A stretch of DNA of 18,859 nucleotides. It comes from Pseudomonadota bacterium. GTDB lineage: Bacteria; Pseudomonadota; Gammaproteobacteria; PS1; Pseudothioglobaceae. Positions 7,399 through 15,789 of this stretch are shown in pieces. Location of the stretch: NCBI GenBank assembly GCA_022600395.1, contig JAHZKM010000112.1, forward strand, positions 1 to 18,859, in the 5' to 3' direction. A model generated the notes under the pieces. The model had not been told where the DNA came from. It worked only from the letters and a program-made list of their open reading frames with translations, and did not search any database. How positions within the stretch are numbered: the first letter of the stretch is position 1; each line of letters starts with the position of its first letter. The translations under genes and the position numbers were made by a program.

Positions 7399-9222
7399 TC
7401 AAGCCTTGCGCTTAGCTTTGAGAATGCCTTTCATAATTTTTTGCTGATCTTTTAAAGTATGCGCATGATGAATAGAGGATTTAATCCGCTCAGATTTTTG
7501 TTGATTTTCTATCGCAGTTAGTATGGCTAAAAACTCATCTCGAGCTTGAACCTCGCTTAAGCGAGGCTCTAGTGTGCATAATTGCTGAAGTCGATTATAA
7601 ACCCCTTGCTTATCCTGAAAAGGCTTAATAAGCTCGGATTGTGAAATATCTTCATTCATTTGTGCCGATCTCACCAACTCCAAAAGCACTTGTGAGTTCT
7701 CAATAGCGCGCACTCTAACTTCAGTCGTTGAATCTGCTAATGTTGGATAGTTAAGTAGCAAGGTAATCATTTTAGACATAAGCGCTTTCATATTAACCTG
7801 GCTGGCAGGAGGCTTACGCACAGGTGGATAATGCCTGCTATCTGAAAAACTAGACATGTCAATCTCATCTAAATGCTCATAATCAACATCTATATCTGTA
7901 TAAACAGCACTTGAGTCTTGCGCTTGAGGAGCTTGTTGTTCAGCAATAGAGCGCACTTGATCAATATTTTGATCCACTACTTGAGCCAAACCCTGCATTA
8001 GTTGCTGTTGATAGGCTTTGTAATTAACTAATTTAATCAGTCTGGTTGCTTTTTCCAAAAACAAGGTCTTGCCCTCAATCGTGTTAAAGTCGACTTCTGC
8101 TTGAAGATGATCAAACAAAAATTGAGACAAAGTCTGAGCTTTAGAAATACGTTTTTCAAAGGCTTTAGCAGACTCTTTTTTGACTAGTGAGTCTGGATCT
8201 TCCCCATCAGGTAAAAATAAAAACTTAAAAGTCGCGCCCGCTTTTATCACCGATAGAGAGTTTTGCAAGGCTTTCCAAGCTGCTGAACGACCTGCTTCGT
8301 CTCCGTCAAAACAGAACACAACAACATTAGTCGTTCGTATTAAAATTTGCAAATGCTCAGTGCTCGTTGCTGTGCCAAGCGTGGCAACTACTTTTGTAAT
8401 GCCTGCTTGATGAAGCGCTACTACATCCATATAACCTTCTACTACCAGCATATAATCCATAGATCTGGAATTTTTGCGTGCATGATATAAGCCGTACAAC
8501 TCCCTTGACTTAGAAAAAATAACACTTTCAGAAGAGTTTAAGTATTTGGCTTTTACCTCTTTGTCAAAGGCTCTGCCACCAAAGGCAATAATATTACCCT
8601 TGGCATTATGAATTGGAAACATCAGGCGATCACGAAAGAAATCGTAATCTCCATACTGACCCTCTTTCACCAATCCTAGTGTTTTTAAATCAGCCAGTTC
8701 TTGTTCATTATCTTTAAAATGTAGTAATAAGTCTTTATTACTTGGCGTGGCAAAGCCCAGCTCAAAACGTTTGGCAATTTCGCCACTAAGACCTCTGGAT
8801 TTGGCATAATCTACCGCTTTAGCTTTAGCTGGTGAATTGCGTAATTGCGACATATAGAATTCGCCTACTTTTTTTGATAAGGCTCGATAACGCTCTATTC
8901 TTGGATCGACTGGTGTGGAATTAGAATCATACTCAATGGTTAACCCACATTCAGTGGCAATTGTTTCAATCGCTTCGACAAAGTCTAAATTGTCAAATTT
9001 TTGGATAAAACTAATAGCGCCACCACTCTCGCCACACTTAAAACAATGATAAAATTGCTTATGAGCATTCACTGCAAAATTGCGATTTTTACCGCCGTGA
9101 AATGGACAAGGCGCACGATAATCACTGCCAGATTTTTTGAGAGGCACGCGCTTATTAATCAAATCAACAATATCGATTTGATTAGGAAGATCGTCAATAA
9201 AGCTCTGACTAATATAAGGCAT
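7399..9222 (-). CDS. dnaG: DNA primase DnaG
   Basis: Synthesises RNA primers for lagging-strand replication. The 607 residues show the N-terminal zinc finger with CPFH (Cys39, His42) and CFKC (Cys60, Cys63), and the RNA-polymerase core. The TOPRIM domain has VVEGYMDV (Glu262) and FDGDEAGR (Asp306, Asp308), the metal-binding acids. A C-terminal DnaB-interaction domain occupies about 440-607 and diverges, as is usual. It is not part of the rpsU-dnaG-rpoD macromolecular synthesis operon; neither neighbour is present. Its stop abuts that of convergent ftsI with no intervening base. Its start lies 13 bases from the divergent acyltransferase start, so its promoter must lie inside that gene. Confidence 0.97.
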   Translation of the reverse strand: MPYISQSFIDDLPNQIDIVDLINKRVPLKKSGSDYRAPCPFHGGKNRNFAVNAHKQFYHCFKCGESGGAISFIQKFDNLDFVEAIETIATECGLTIEYDSNSTPVDPRIERYRALSKKVGEFYMSQLRNSPAKAKAVDYAKSRGLSGEIAKRFELGFATPSNKDLLLHFKDNEQELADLKTLGLVKEGQYGDYDFFRDRLMFPIHNAKGNIIAFGGRAFDKEVKAKYLNSSESVIFSKSRELYGLYHARKNSRSMDYMLVVEGYMDVVALHQAGITKVVATLGTATSTEHLQILIRTTNVVVFCFDGDEAGRSAAWKALQNSLSVIKAGATFKFLFLPDGEDPDSLVKKESAKAFEKRISKAQTLSQFLFDHLQAEVDFNTIEGKTLFLEKATRLIKLVNYKAYQQQLMQGLAQVVDQNIDQVRSIAEQQAPQAQDSSAVYTDIDVDYEHLDEIDMSSFSDSRHYPPVRKPPASQVNMKALMSKMITLLLNYPTLADSTTEVRVRAIENSQVLLELVRSAQMNEDISQSELIKPFQDKQGVYNRLQQLCTLEPRLSEVQARDEFLAILTAIENQQKSERIKSSIHHAHTLKDQQKIMKGILKAKRKA

Positions 9223-9235
9223 AAATCATATTTTA

Positions 9236-10132
9236 ATGAATAACCGACAATTTTATCATCCTAAATTTCTACCAACTTGGCTACTCATCGGCTTGATGAA
9301 ACTCGGTGCTAAACTACCCTTTAAAGTGCAAATAATGATTGGCAAAATAATGGGATTGGCTTTATATCCTCTACTAAATCGCTTTAGAAAAATTGCTTTT
9401 ATTAATATCTCTCATTGCTTTCCCAATAAAAACAAATCAGAAGTGGAAATGTTGGTACGCCAAAACTTTGAATCCTTGGGTATTTCTGTCTTTGAAACTG
9501 CTAATGCTTACTTTGCTTCGGATGAAAAAGTTAATGCCATGCTAAATATTCATAATGAACATTATTTAACTAAAGCCATTAATAACGGTCAAAGCGTCAT
9601 TTTATTATCCGCACATTTTATGCCGCTCATGCTAGGGTCTCGAGCCCTGTTGCTGAAACATCATATTGCTAATATATACCGACCACAAAACAACGCTTTA
9701 TTTGATGAAGTCATGCGTCAAGGTTTTGTTAATAATGGCGCCACTATGATTAAAACCAAAGACACTAAAGCTATGCTCAAAGCAATTAAAAATAAGTTGC
9801 CAATTTGGTATGCGCCAGATCAAGACCTAGGTTTAGAAAAATGCATCTTTGCACCTTTTTTTGGCATTCAAACTGCCACTGTCTCTGCGACCGCTCGCCT
9901 TGCTAAAGGCGACAATACGACTGTGATACCCTACTTTTTTACTCGCAGTGAATCAGGCTACAATATGAGCTTTGAAGCGCCTATTAAAAACTACCCCGGT
10001 GCAAACGCTAGCGAAAGTGCTAGAATAACAAACCAAATTTTAGAAGATCAAATTCTAAAGCACCCTGAACAATATCTATGGATACATAAGCGCTTTAAAA
10101 CTCGCCCTGAAGGTGAACGTGATTTTTATTAA
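9236..10132 (+). CDS. lpxL: Lipid A biosynthesis late acyltransferase, LpxL/HtrB type
   Basis: Inner-membrane acyltransferase family that adds a secondary acyl chain to Kdo2-lipid IVA. The 298 residues resemble E. coli LpxL throughout: FLPTWLLIGLMKLGAKLP at the N-terminus, IYRPQNNALFDEVM (147-160), WYAPDQDLG (191-199), IFAPFFG (204-210) and a C-terminal EQYLWIHKRFKTRPEGE. The HX4(D/E) catalytic motif is altered: His127 is present in SAHFMPLMLG, but the acidic residue is Met132. All other signatures are intact, so this is a full-length gene with one striking substitution. No Shine-Dalgarno precedes the ATG, and the 13-base gap to dnaG leaves no room for a promoter. LpxL versus LpxM/LpxP specificity cannot be settled. 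Confidence 0.88.
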   Translation: MNNRQFYHPKFLPTWLLIGLMKLGAKLPFKVQIMIGKIMGLALYPLLNRFRKIAFINISHCFPNKNKSEVEMLVRQNFESLGISVFETANAYFASDEKVNAMLNIHNEHYLTKAINNGQSVILLSAHFMPLMLGSRALLLKHHIANIYRPQNNALFDEVMRQGFVNNGATMIKTKDTKAMLKAIKNKLPIWYAPDQDLGLEKCIFAPFFGIQTATVSATARLAKGDNTTVIPYFFTRSESGYNMSFEAPIKNYPGANASESARITNQILEDQILKHPEQYLWIHKRFKTRPEGERDFY

Positions 10133-10149
10133 CTTATTTAGCTTAAGTA

Positions 10150-10179
10150 TTAGAACAATTAATCAAATTAGCGTATAAT
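10150..10179 (+). promoter_or_regulatory. Sigma-70 promoter of rpsO
   Basis: A perfect -10 TATAAT at 10174-10179 is preceded by TTAGAA at 10150-10155 with an 18-base spacer (4/6 match to the -35 consensus). Transcription would start near 10186, giving a leader of about 30 bases. rpsO itself has no clear Shine-Dalgarno. Confidence 0.7.
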
Positions 10180-10215
10180 CTACCCTTTATTATTTAAGTT
10201 TCAGAATTATTTATT

Positions 10216-10476
10216 ATGTCAATTGATACACAAGCAATTATCAAGGAATACCAAACTGCTGAGGGAGATACCGGCTCTACTAACGTGCAAGTCGCTTTAT
10301 TAACTGCTCGCATCAAGCACTTAACAGAGCATTTTCAAACACATAAAAAAGATCATCACTCAAGAAGAGGTCTTTTACGTTTAGTTTCTCAGCGTAAAAA
10401 ATTATTGACGTACCTTAGAGGTACAAACGTGAATGCATATTCTGATTTAATTTCACGCCTAGGTCTAAGAAAATAA
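10216..10476 (+). CDS. rpsO: 30S ribosomal protein S15
   Basis: Small-subunit protein binding the 16S central-domain three-way junction early in assembly. The 86 residues carry the family core: [17 protein letters not shown] near 17-33, [22 protein letters not shown] (43-64) and a final RLGLRK. In E. coli S15 represses its own translation through a leader pseudoknot. The leader here is too short and AT-rich for me to identify an equivalent. It has its own promoter and a strong terminator and is not followed by pnp, its usual enterobacterial partner. Confidence 0.97.
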   Translation: MSIDTQAIIKEYQTAEGDTGSTNVQVALLTARIKHLTEHFQTHKKDHHSRRGLLRLVSQRKKLLTYLRGTNVNAYSDLISRLGLRK

Positions 10477-10492
10477 TTTAAATTATTTTCAT

Positions 10493-10518
10493 AAAAGCCC
10501 CGTTTTGGGGCTTTTTTT
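10493..10518 (+). terminator. Rho-independent terminator of rpsO
   Basis: GCCCC (10497-10501) pairs with GGGGC (10507-10511) around a GTTTT loop. The stem extends by AAAA (10493-10496) with TTTT, and seven consecutive T follow (10512-10518). It begins 17 bases after the rpsO stop and ends only 28 bases before the prfB start. Confidence 0.93.
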
Positions 10519-10546
10519 ATGTCCTCTAAATAGTAAAATCAAGATC

Positions 10547-11641
10547 ATGGAGCTATCCCCTACTTATCAAAAAATCAATGAATTGCTTGAGCGTTCAGAC
10601 CTGCTTTCTTCCCACTTAGAGCTTGAGGAAAAAAAAGGACGTTTAGAAGAAGTGCTACTAGAAATGGAAAATCCTGAGCTGTGGTCTAACCCAGAAGAGG
10701 CGCAACGACTAAGCCAAGAAAAAGTCAAACTAGAAACTATTTGCCAAACATTCGACCAGGCAGACAATATTTTAGATGATGCTAAAGAATTACTTGAAAT
10801 GGCACAAGCCGAAGATGATAATGAGACTGTTTTAGGGGTGCAAGCTGACTTAAAATCTATTGAAGTTGCCATTGCCCGATTAGAGTTTGAGCGCATGTTT
10901 AATGGTGAATTAGATGCAAATTCAGCGTATTTAGACATTCAATCAGGTTCAGGAGGAACAGAGGCACAAGATTGGGCGGAAATGGTACTGCGCATGTATT
11001 TACGCTGGGGTGAGAAGCACAAATTTAAGGTTACTCTAATGGAAGTTTCCGCTGGTGAAGTAGCCGGTATTAAATCTGCCACAATTCATATGCAGGGAGA
11101 GTATGCTTACGGTTGGCTTCGAAGCGAAATCGGTATTCATCGATTAGTTCGAAAATCACCTTTTAACGCCAATGGCAAACGTCATACCTCATTTTGTTCA
11201 GTTTTTGTCTCTCCTGAGGTAGATGATAATATTGATATTGAAATCAATAAAGCTGATATTCGTATTGATACCTATCGTGCTAGTGGTGCGGGCGGTCAGC
11301 ACGTCAACAAAACTGATTCAGCTGTACGTATCACCCACTTACCCAGCAATACTGTCGTACAATGTCAAGATGGACGTTCGCAACATGCTAACAAAGACCA
11401 GGCTATGAAACAACTAAAATCTAAGCTTTACGAACTTGAAATACAAAAGCGTAATAGTGAAAATCAAGAGCTGGAAGATGCAAAGTCAGATATTGGCTGG
11501 GGGCATCAAATCCGCTCTTACGTACTAGACCAGTCTCGTATTAAGGATTTACGAACCGGCGTTGAATCATCCAATACAGGCGATGTGTTGGATGGCAATT
11601 TAGATATATTTATTGAAGCCAGTTTGAAGGCTGGCTATTAA
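10547..11641 (+). CDS. prfB: Peptide chain release factor 2 (no programmed frameshift)
   Basis: Recognises UGA and UAA stop codons and triggers peptide release. The 364 residues align along their length with E. coli RF2. The anticodon-like SPF is at 204-206, which discriminates RF2 from RF1, and the GGQ hydrolysis motif is at 249-251. The ATG at 10547 gives a normal N-terminus. A longer TTG-initiated frame from 10505 would start inside the rpsO terminator and is rejected. In many bacteria prfB has an in-frame UGA near codon 26 requiring +1 frameshifting. Here that region ([12 protein letters not shown]) is read straight through, with no UGA, CUUUGAC slippery site or upstream SD stimulator. 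Only 28 bases separate it from the rpsO terminator, so it depends on read-through or a promoter within rpsO. Confidence 0.96.
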   Translation: MELSPTYQKINELLERSDLLSSHLELEEKKGRLEEVLLEMENPELWSNPEEAQRLSQEKVKLETICQTFDQADNILDDAKELLEMAQAEDDNETVLGVQADLKSIEVAIARLEFERMFNGELDANSAYLDIQSGSGGTEAQDWAEMVLRMYLRWGEKHKFKVTLMEVSAGEVAGIKSATIHMQGEYAYGWLRSEIGIHRLVRKSPFNANGKRHTSFCSVFVSPEVDDNIDIEINKADIRIDTYRASGAGGQHVNKTDSAVRITHLPSNTVVQCQDGRSQHANKDQAMKQLKSKLYELEIQKRNSENQELEDAKSDIGWGHQIRSYVLDQSRIKDLRTGVESSNTGDVLDGNLDIFIEASLKAGY

Positions 11642-11670
11642 TGAGCGGCTAATCTTGCTCATCACTTTTT
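11641..11670 (+). terminator. Possible weak terminator between prfB and gor
   Basis: ATGAGC (11641-11646) pairs perfectly with GCTCAT (11657-11662) around a 10-base loop, and TTTTT follows at 11666-11670 after three bases. The stem is short for an efficient terminator and may act only as an attenuator. The gor ribosome-binding site AGGAAAA lies just downstream. Confidence 0.35.
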
Positions 11671-11686
11671 ATATTAGGAAAACCAT

Positions 11687-13033
11687 ATGACAAACAAAAC
11701 ACAAATAAAACATTACGATATGATTGCAATTGGCGCTGGATCTGGCGGCTTATCAGCAGTAGAAAGAGCCTCTGAATACGGCAAAAAATGTGCGGTTATT
11801 GAAGTTAAAACCATTGGTGGTACTTGTGTCAATGTAGGCTGTGTACCAAAAAAAGTTATGTGGTTTGCTGCAAATACCGCCACCCAAATCAACAGCGCTA
11901 AAGGATTTGGTTTTGATGTAGAGTTAAAAAACTTCTCTTGGAAAACACTTAAAGAAGGTCGAGATAATTACATCAAAGGTATTACCACTTGGTACGATGG
12001 CTACCTTGAAGACTTAGGAATAGACTATATTCATGGCTTTGGAAAATTAGTCGATCAGCATACCGTTAGTGTTAATGACACGCTTTATAGTGCTGATACT
12101 ATTGTTCTATCTCCAGGTGGAGAGCCTGCTGTGCCACATATTAAAGGTTCGGAATACGGCATTACCTCAGATGGTTTTTTTGAGCTAGAGGCGCTGCCAA
12201 AAAAAGTAGCTGTCATTGGCAGTGGTTATATTGGTGTAGAGCTTGCAGGTGTACTTAACGCCCTAGGATCAAGTGTCGAAATCTTTGGCAGGTCTGACAA
12301 ACTATTACGTGGATTTGACCCAATGATCCAAGATGCGCTAGATAAGGATTATACAAATCATGGCATTCAACTTCATCATAACACGCATATTGATAAAATC
12401 TCAAAAGATAAAACTATCCATACTAACAAAGGTGATTTTTCTGGCTATGATGTAATTATTTGGGCGGTAGGTCGCAATCCAATGACTCAACACTTGGGCT
12501 TAGAAAATGCAGATGTAGAAGTTAATCAACGAGGCTTTATTCCAACAGATAAATTTCAAACAACAAATGTTGAGCATATTTTTGCATTAGGCGATGCAAC
12601 TGGTCGAGCGCCACTAACGCCTGTTGCTATTGCCGCTGGTAGAAGATTATCTGATCGCCTATACAATAACATGACAGACCGTCATCTTGATTACAACAAT
12701 ATTGCCACTGTGGTGTTTTCTCATCCGCCAATCGGAACGATTGGACTTACCGAAGAAGAGGCTAATGAAAAATTTGATCAAATTAAAATTTATAAATCTG
12801 AATTCACTCCAATGGCAGATGCTTTGCTCGCCCATAAAACCACCACTGCTTTAAAGCTTGTTTGCGAAGGGGATGATGAAAAGGTTGTAGGTTGTCATAT
12901 CATGGGCCATGGCGCTGATGAAATGCTCCAAGGCTTTGCAGTGGCTATTAAGATGGGGGCAACTAAAAAGCAATTAGATGACACGGTAGCAATTCATCCT
13001 TCAAGTGCTGAAGAGCTCGTCACCATGCGCTAA
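11687..13033 (+). CDS. gor: Glutathione-disulfide reductase
   Basis: FAD flavoprotein reducing oxidised glutathione with NADPH. The 448 residues match E. coli Gor: FAD-binding GAGSGG (16-21), redox disulfide CVNVGC (Cys47, Cys52), the NADPH-fold GSGYIG (178-183), the second FAD motif ALGDATG and the C-terminal catalytic HPSSAEE (His437). Arg202 and Arg208, spaced six apart after the Rossmann motif, are the residues that select NADPH over NADH in this family and separate it from lipoamide dehydrogenase. A Shine-Dalgarno AGGAAAA precedes the ATG. It lies 45 bases downstream of prfB, with a possible weak terminator between them. Confidence 0.95.
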   Translation: MTNKTQIKHYDMIAIGAGSGGLSAVERASEYGKKCAVIEVKTIGGTCVNVGCVPKKVMWFAANTATQINSAKGFGFDVELKNFSWKTLKEGRDNYIKGITTWYDGYLEDLGIDYIHGFGKLVDQHTVSVNDTLYSADTIVLSPGGEPAVPHIKGSEYGITSDGFFELEALPKKVAVIGSGYIGVELAGVLNALGSSVEIFGRSDKLLRGFDPMIQDALDKDYTNHGIQLHHNTHIDKISKDKTIHTNKGDFSGYDVIIWAVGRNPMTQHLGLENADVEVNQRGFIPTDKFQTTNVEHIFALGDATGRAPLTPVAIAAGRRLSDRLYNNMTDRHLDYNNIATVVFSHPPIGTIGLTEEEANEKFDQIKIYKSEFTPMADALLAHKTTTALKLVCEGDDEKVVGCHIMGHGADEMLQGFAVAIKMGATKKQLDDTVAIHPSSAEELVTMR

Positions 13034-13093
13034 GCTTCGTCTTTTTAGTTTTGTCCATGTTGTTTTCTTTACTCACTTCAGTTGTTTAGTATT

Positions 13094-13122
13094 AAGTTAA
13101 AAAACTACTAATTATTTAACTT
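13094..13122. repeat. AT-rich inverted repeat at the gor / nuclease convergence
   Basis: AAGTTAAA (13094-13101) pairs perfectly with TTTAACTT (13115-13122) over a 13-base spacer, overlapping the last codons and stop of the minus-strand nuclease gene. It may help end convergent transcripts, but it has only one G-C pair per arm and no good T-run on either side, so termination is doubtful. Confidence 0.3.
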
Positions 13123-13581
13123 TCTCCATTTATACGGCTCGATTGGTGGAGTGTCAAAGCCCCAAAATCCGAGCTTTTGCCTCTTGGCAGATTCTTCTTC
13201 TTGACGATATGTATCTTGGTATGAAAACGCCATACCTGACTCAACCATAAGTCTGCCAATATTAGTATCGCCTTTATACACTCGAACTAAAATACGTTGA
13301 TAATGATCCACGCCCATAGGCTGAATATTAATTTTTCCAGGGAGATTTTTAAGAAGTTTTTGTAAATAGTGTTTTGATAACTGCCCACAATCAATCATTT
13401 GATTAGCACTTTTACGACATTTTTGCTTGATTTCGGGTGTATCTATGCCAGCAATTCGCATCTGTAAACTCACACTATCGCCATCAATAATATAAAGCGA
13501 TCGATTACTATTGATTGAAAAATGCTCAATATTTGAATAAACATTGAATGACAAAAATAAGCCAAATATAAATAATTTCAT
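13108..13581 (-). CDS. Secreted thermonuclease-like protein (SNase family)
   Basis: Ca-dependent nuclease fold resembling staphylococcal nuclease. The 157 residues start with a signal peptide (MKLFIFGLFLSFNVYS, likely cleaved near 16-17), so it acts in the periplasm or outside the cell. The active-site pattern is complete: DGDSV (Asp33, Asp35), RIAGIDTPE (Arg42, Asp47, Thr48, Glu50) and a second Arg in YQRILVRV (Arg96). These correspond to D19/D21, R35, D40, T41, E43 and R87 of the Staphylococcus enzyme. A typical family C-terminus follows: RLMVESGMAF and KLGFWGFDTPPIEPYKWR. Cys55 and Cys65 could form a disulfide. It is a lone gene between gor and hisI, divergent from hisI. A role in scavenging extracellular DNA is inferred only. 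Confidence 0.9.
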   Translation of the reverse strand: MKLFIFGLFLSFNVYSNIEHFSINSNRSLYIIDGDSVSLQMRIAGIDTPEIKQKCRKSANQMIDCGQLSKHYLQKLLKNLPGKINIQPMGVDHYQRILVRVYKGDTNIGRLMVESGMAFSYQDTYRQEEESAKRQKLGFWGFDTPPIEPYKWRKLNN

Positions 13582-13624
13582 CTATTGAAGTAGTAGCGGT
13601 AAAATTAATCATTTTATCTGATGA

Positions 13625-14017
13625 ATGATGCAATCTATGAACGCATTAGAGCAAACAAAATTTGATAAGCAAGGGTTAATACCTGCCATTGCTCAAGATT
13701 ACCAAACAGGTGACATTCTAATGTTTGCCTGGATGAATAAAGAATCATTAGCACTAACCATTGAAAAGCAGCAGGCGGTATATTATTCTCGCTCAAGAAA
13801 AAGGCTTTGGTTCAAGGGTGAGGAATCCGGCCATATTCAGATTATTAAAGATATCTATACCGACTGTGATCGTGACGTTATTCTTCTTAAGGTTGAGCAA
13901 GTTGGTGGTATTGCATGTCATACGGGAAGAGCCTCGTGTTTTTTTCAAAAATTAGATAAAAACAGCTGGGATACAGTTGCTGATGTGATTAAAAACCCAA
14001 AGGATATTTATGGATGA
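13625..14017 (+). CDS. hisI: Phosphoribosyl-AMP cyclohydrolase
   Basis: Third step of histidine biosynthesis, opening the adenine ring of PR-AMP with Zn and Mg. The 130 residues contain [12 protein letters not shown] (31-42), [18 protein letters not shown] (53-70), the metal-binding DCDRD (80-84) and [14 protein letters not shown] (94-107) with Cys98 and Cys105. It is the stand-alone cyclohydrolase, with hisE separate rather than fused as in enterobacteria. Three in-frame ATGs (13625, 13628, 13637) lie close together and none has a clear Shine-Dalgarno, so the exact start is uncertain by up to four codons. It overlaps hisE by eight bases and heads the hisI-hisE-tatABC run. Confidence 0.95.
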   Translation: MMQSMNALEQTKFDKQGLIPAIAQDYQTGDILMFAWMNKESLALTIEKQQAVYYSRSRKRLWFKGEESGHIQIIKDIYTDCDRDVILLKVEQVGGIACHTGRASCFFQKLDKNSWDTVADVIKNPKDIYG

Positions 14018-14327
14018 TATTTTGAAAAAACTGGAAGATGTATTGGAACAGCGTAAAAATGCAGATTCTGACAGCTCTTACGTATCCTCTTTGTACCAAA
14101 AAGGCACCGATGAAATTTTAAAAAAAATCGGTGAAGAATCTGCTGAAGTGATTATGGCAGCTAAAGATGGGGTTGACAGTAAAATTATCTATGAAGTGGC
14201 AGATTTATGGTTTCACACACTGGTATTACTTCGACACAAAGGTATAGAAGTCGATAAAATAGAGCAAGAATTATCAAAACGCTTTGGCTTGTCGGGGTTA
14301 GAAGAAAAAGCCAATCGAAAAAAGTAA
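14010..14327 (+). CDS. hisE: Phosphoribosyl-ATP pyrophosphatase
   Basis: Second step of histidine biosynthesis: hydrolyses PR-ATP to PR-AMP and pyrophosphate. The 105-residue all-helical MazG-like protein has the metal-binding pattern [17 protein letters not shown] (38-54; Glu42, Glu43, Glu46) and [14 protein letters not shown] (61-74; Glu62, Asp65). Its start overlaps hisI by eight bases, implying translational coupling, and tatA follows after 18 bases. Catalytic order is reversed relative to gene order, as is common when the two are adjacent. Confidence 0.95.
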   Translation: MDDILKKLEDVLEQRKNADSDSSYVSSLYQKGTDEILKKIGEESAEVIMAAKDGVDSKIIYEVADLWFHTLVLLRHKGIEVDKIEQELSKRFGLSGLEEKANRKK

Positions 14328-14345
14328 ATTAAATAGGAGAGAGTT

Positions 14346-14555
14346 ATGATGCCAGGACCTTTTGAACTCATTATTATTTTAGTCATTGTATTGCTATTGT
14401 TTGGTGGTAAACGCCTTAAAAACATTGGTGGTGACTTAGGTGGTGCCATTAAAGGCTTTAAAAAATCAATGAAAGAAGGTGAAAACGATAAGCTTGACGA
14501 CAAAGAAGAAATTATCGAAGCCAAAGTTGTCGAAGAAGACAAAAACAAAAAATAA
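14346..14555 (+). CDS. tatA: Sec-independent protein translocase subunit TatA
   Basis: Pore-forming component of the twin-arginine pathway, which exports folded proteins across the inner membrane. The 69 residues show a membrane span at about 6-19, the hinge FGGKRL (19-24), an amphipathic helix to about residue 41 containing [13 protein letters not shown], and an acidic/basic tail. The start has a strong Shine-Dalgarno (AGGAGAGAG) shortly before the first of two ATGs. It is followed by tatB nine bases later. TatA rather than TatE is supported by position in tatABC. Confidence 0.95.
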   Translation: MMPGPFELIIILVIVLLLFGGKRLKNIGGDLGGAIKGFKKSMKEGENDKLDDKEEIIEAKVVEEDKNKK

Positions 14556-14564
14556 AACACCATT

Positions 14565-14852
14565 ATGTTTGATGTTGGATTCTGGGAGTTTGCCTTAATT
14601 GGTGTAATTGCACTTATTATTGTAGGTCCAGAGCGCATGCCTGGGATTGCCAGAACGGCAGGCAAATACGCTGGTAAGGCGAAACGTTTTATTGCCAAAA
14701 TTCAAGATGATGTCAGTGAAGAACTAGAAGTTGACAAACTCAAAGAGCAACTCAATGCTATGGACAAAGATGCCAACATTGTTGAAATTTTTGATGAAAC
14801 CAAGCAAGCGATTAGCGACATCAAAACTGATGTTAAAAAAACTAAATCATGA
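14565..14852 (+). CDS. tatB: Sec-independent protein translocase subunit TatB
   Basis: Receptor-complex partner of TatC for twin-arginine signal peptides. The 95 residues begin MFDVGFWEF, with a span at about 5-20. The diagnostic Glu near the N-terminus (Glu8) and the GPERMPGIARTAGKY stretch (21-35) distinguish it from TatA. An amphipathic, mixed-charge helix follows. It is shorter than E. coli TatB (171 residues), as in many AT-rich marine gammaproteobacteria. It overlaps tatC by four bases and lacks its own clear Shine-Dalgarno. Confidence 0.93.
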   Translation: MFDVGFWEFALIGVIALIIVGPERMPGIARTAGKYAGKAKRFIAKIQDDVSEELEVDKLKEQLNAMDKDANIVEIFDETKQAISDIKTDVKKTKS

Positions 14853-15784
14853 CTTCTAAAGAAATGACTTTTGTTCAACATTTGGTTGAGCTGCGTGATA
14901 TATTACTCCGCTCAGTCATTGCCATACTGGTCATCTTTATTAGCTTATTTCCTTTTGCTAACGAAGTTTATAGTTTTATTGCCGCGCCAATTATCAGTGT
15001 CTTGCCCCAAGGCAGTAATATTATTGCTATTGGGGTCATCTCTCCTTTTCTAACGCCACTTAAAATGGCGCTAATCATGGCGGTTTATATCGCCATGCCT
15101 TATCTCCTTTACCAAGTTTGGAAATTTATTGCGCCGGCACTTTACAAAAATGAAAAACAAATGATTGTACCCTTAGTGATTTCTTCAACGATTTTGTTTT
15201 ATGCAGGGTTATTGTTTTCTTTTTATATTGTCTTCCCTGTTATTTTTGGATTTCTGTCAGGTATTGGCCCTAGCATTGTTGACTTTACACCTGACATTCA
15301 ATACTACCTAGACTTTGTTCTCAAAGTTTCATTTGCATTTGGAGTTGCTTTTGAGGTGCCGATTGCCACTATTTTGCTATTGATGTTTGGGGCAACTACT
15401 ATTGAAAATTTAAAAAAAAATAGGCCTTATGTGGTAATTGGCGCTTTCATATTGGGAATGTTACTAACCCCACCTGACATTATCTCACAAACACTAATTG
15501 CCATCCCTATGTGGCTACTATTTGAAGCAGGATTAATATTTGCTCCGTTGTTTATGCGTAAATCGGATGATAAAAACACAGACAACAACTCTAATAATAA
15601 CTCAACTCAGCAATCTTCTAATCAAGCTTCAGAAAATCAAAAAGAAGAACAAGAAGAAGATTGGGACGATGATGAGTTTGACATGGAAATGGATAAAATC
15701 GACAAAGACTTTCAAAAAATAGATGAAGAGTACGATGAAGATTTAAAAAAATCAAAAAATGAACACTCTAAAAAAGAGGTTTAG
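14849..15784 (+). CDS. tatC: Sec-independent protein translocase subunit TatC, with long acidic tail
   Basis: Core Tat receptor that recognises the twin-arginine signal. The six-span core occupies about 1-237: cytoplasmic FVQHLVELRDILLRS (8-22), periplasmic FIAAP near 43-47, AFEVPIATILLL (167-178) and LLTPPDIISQTLIAIPMWLLFE (205-226). The remaining 74 residues form a low-complexity cytoplasmic tail. It has an Asn/Ser/Gln stretch (240-263), then a strongly acidic segment (265-300) with DWDDDEFDMEMDK and the near-repeats KIDKDFQ / KIDEEYDED, then a basic end. E. coli TatC has 258 residues in total, so the tail is an extension. The gene ends five bases before the convergent ANTAR gene, with no terminator between. 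Confidence 0.95.
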   Translation: MTSKEMTFVQHLVELRDILLRSVIAILVIFISLFPFANEVYSFIAAPIISVLPQGSNIIAIGVISPFLTPLKMALIMAVYIAMPYLLYQVWKFIAPALYKNEKQMIVPLVISSTILFYAGLLFSFYIVFPVIFGFLSGIGPSIVDFTPDIQYYLDFVLKVSFAFGVAFEVPIATILLLMFGATTIENLKKNRPYVVIGAFILGMLLTPPDIISQTLIAIPMWLLFEAGLIFAPLFMRKSDDKNTDNNSNNNSTQQSSNQASENQKEEQEEDWDDDEFDMEMDKIDKDFQKIDEEYDEDLKKSKNEHSKKEV

Positions 15785-15789
15785 TATAA

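Noticed and set aside
10505..11641. Longer prfB frame starting at TTG 10505
   Set aside because: The start would lie inside the rpsO terminator hairpin, adds 14 residues with no RF2 similarity, and the ATG at 10547 gives the normal family N-terminus.
14213..14698. Antisense ORF of 161 codons across hisE-tatA-tatB
   Set aside because: Covers three recognised genes; the Ser/Pro-rich translation reflects their reverse complement.
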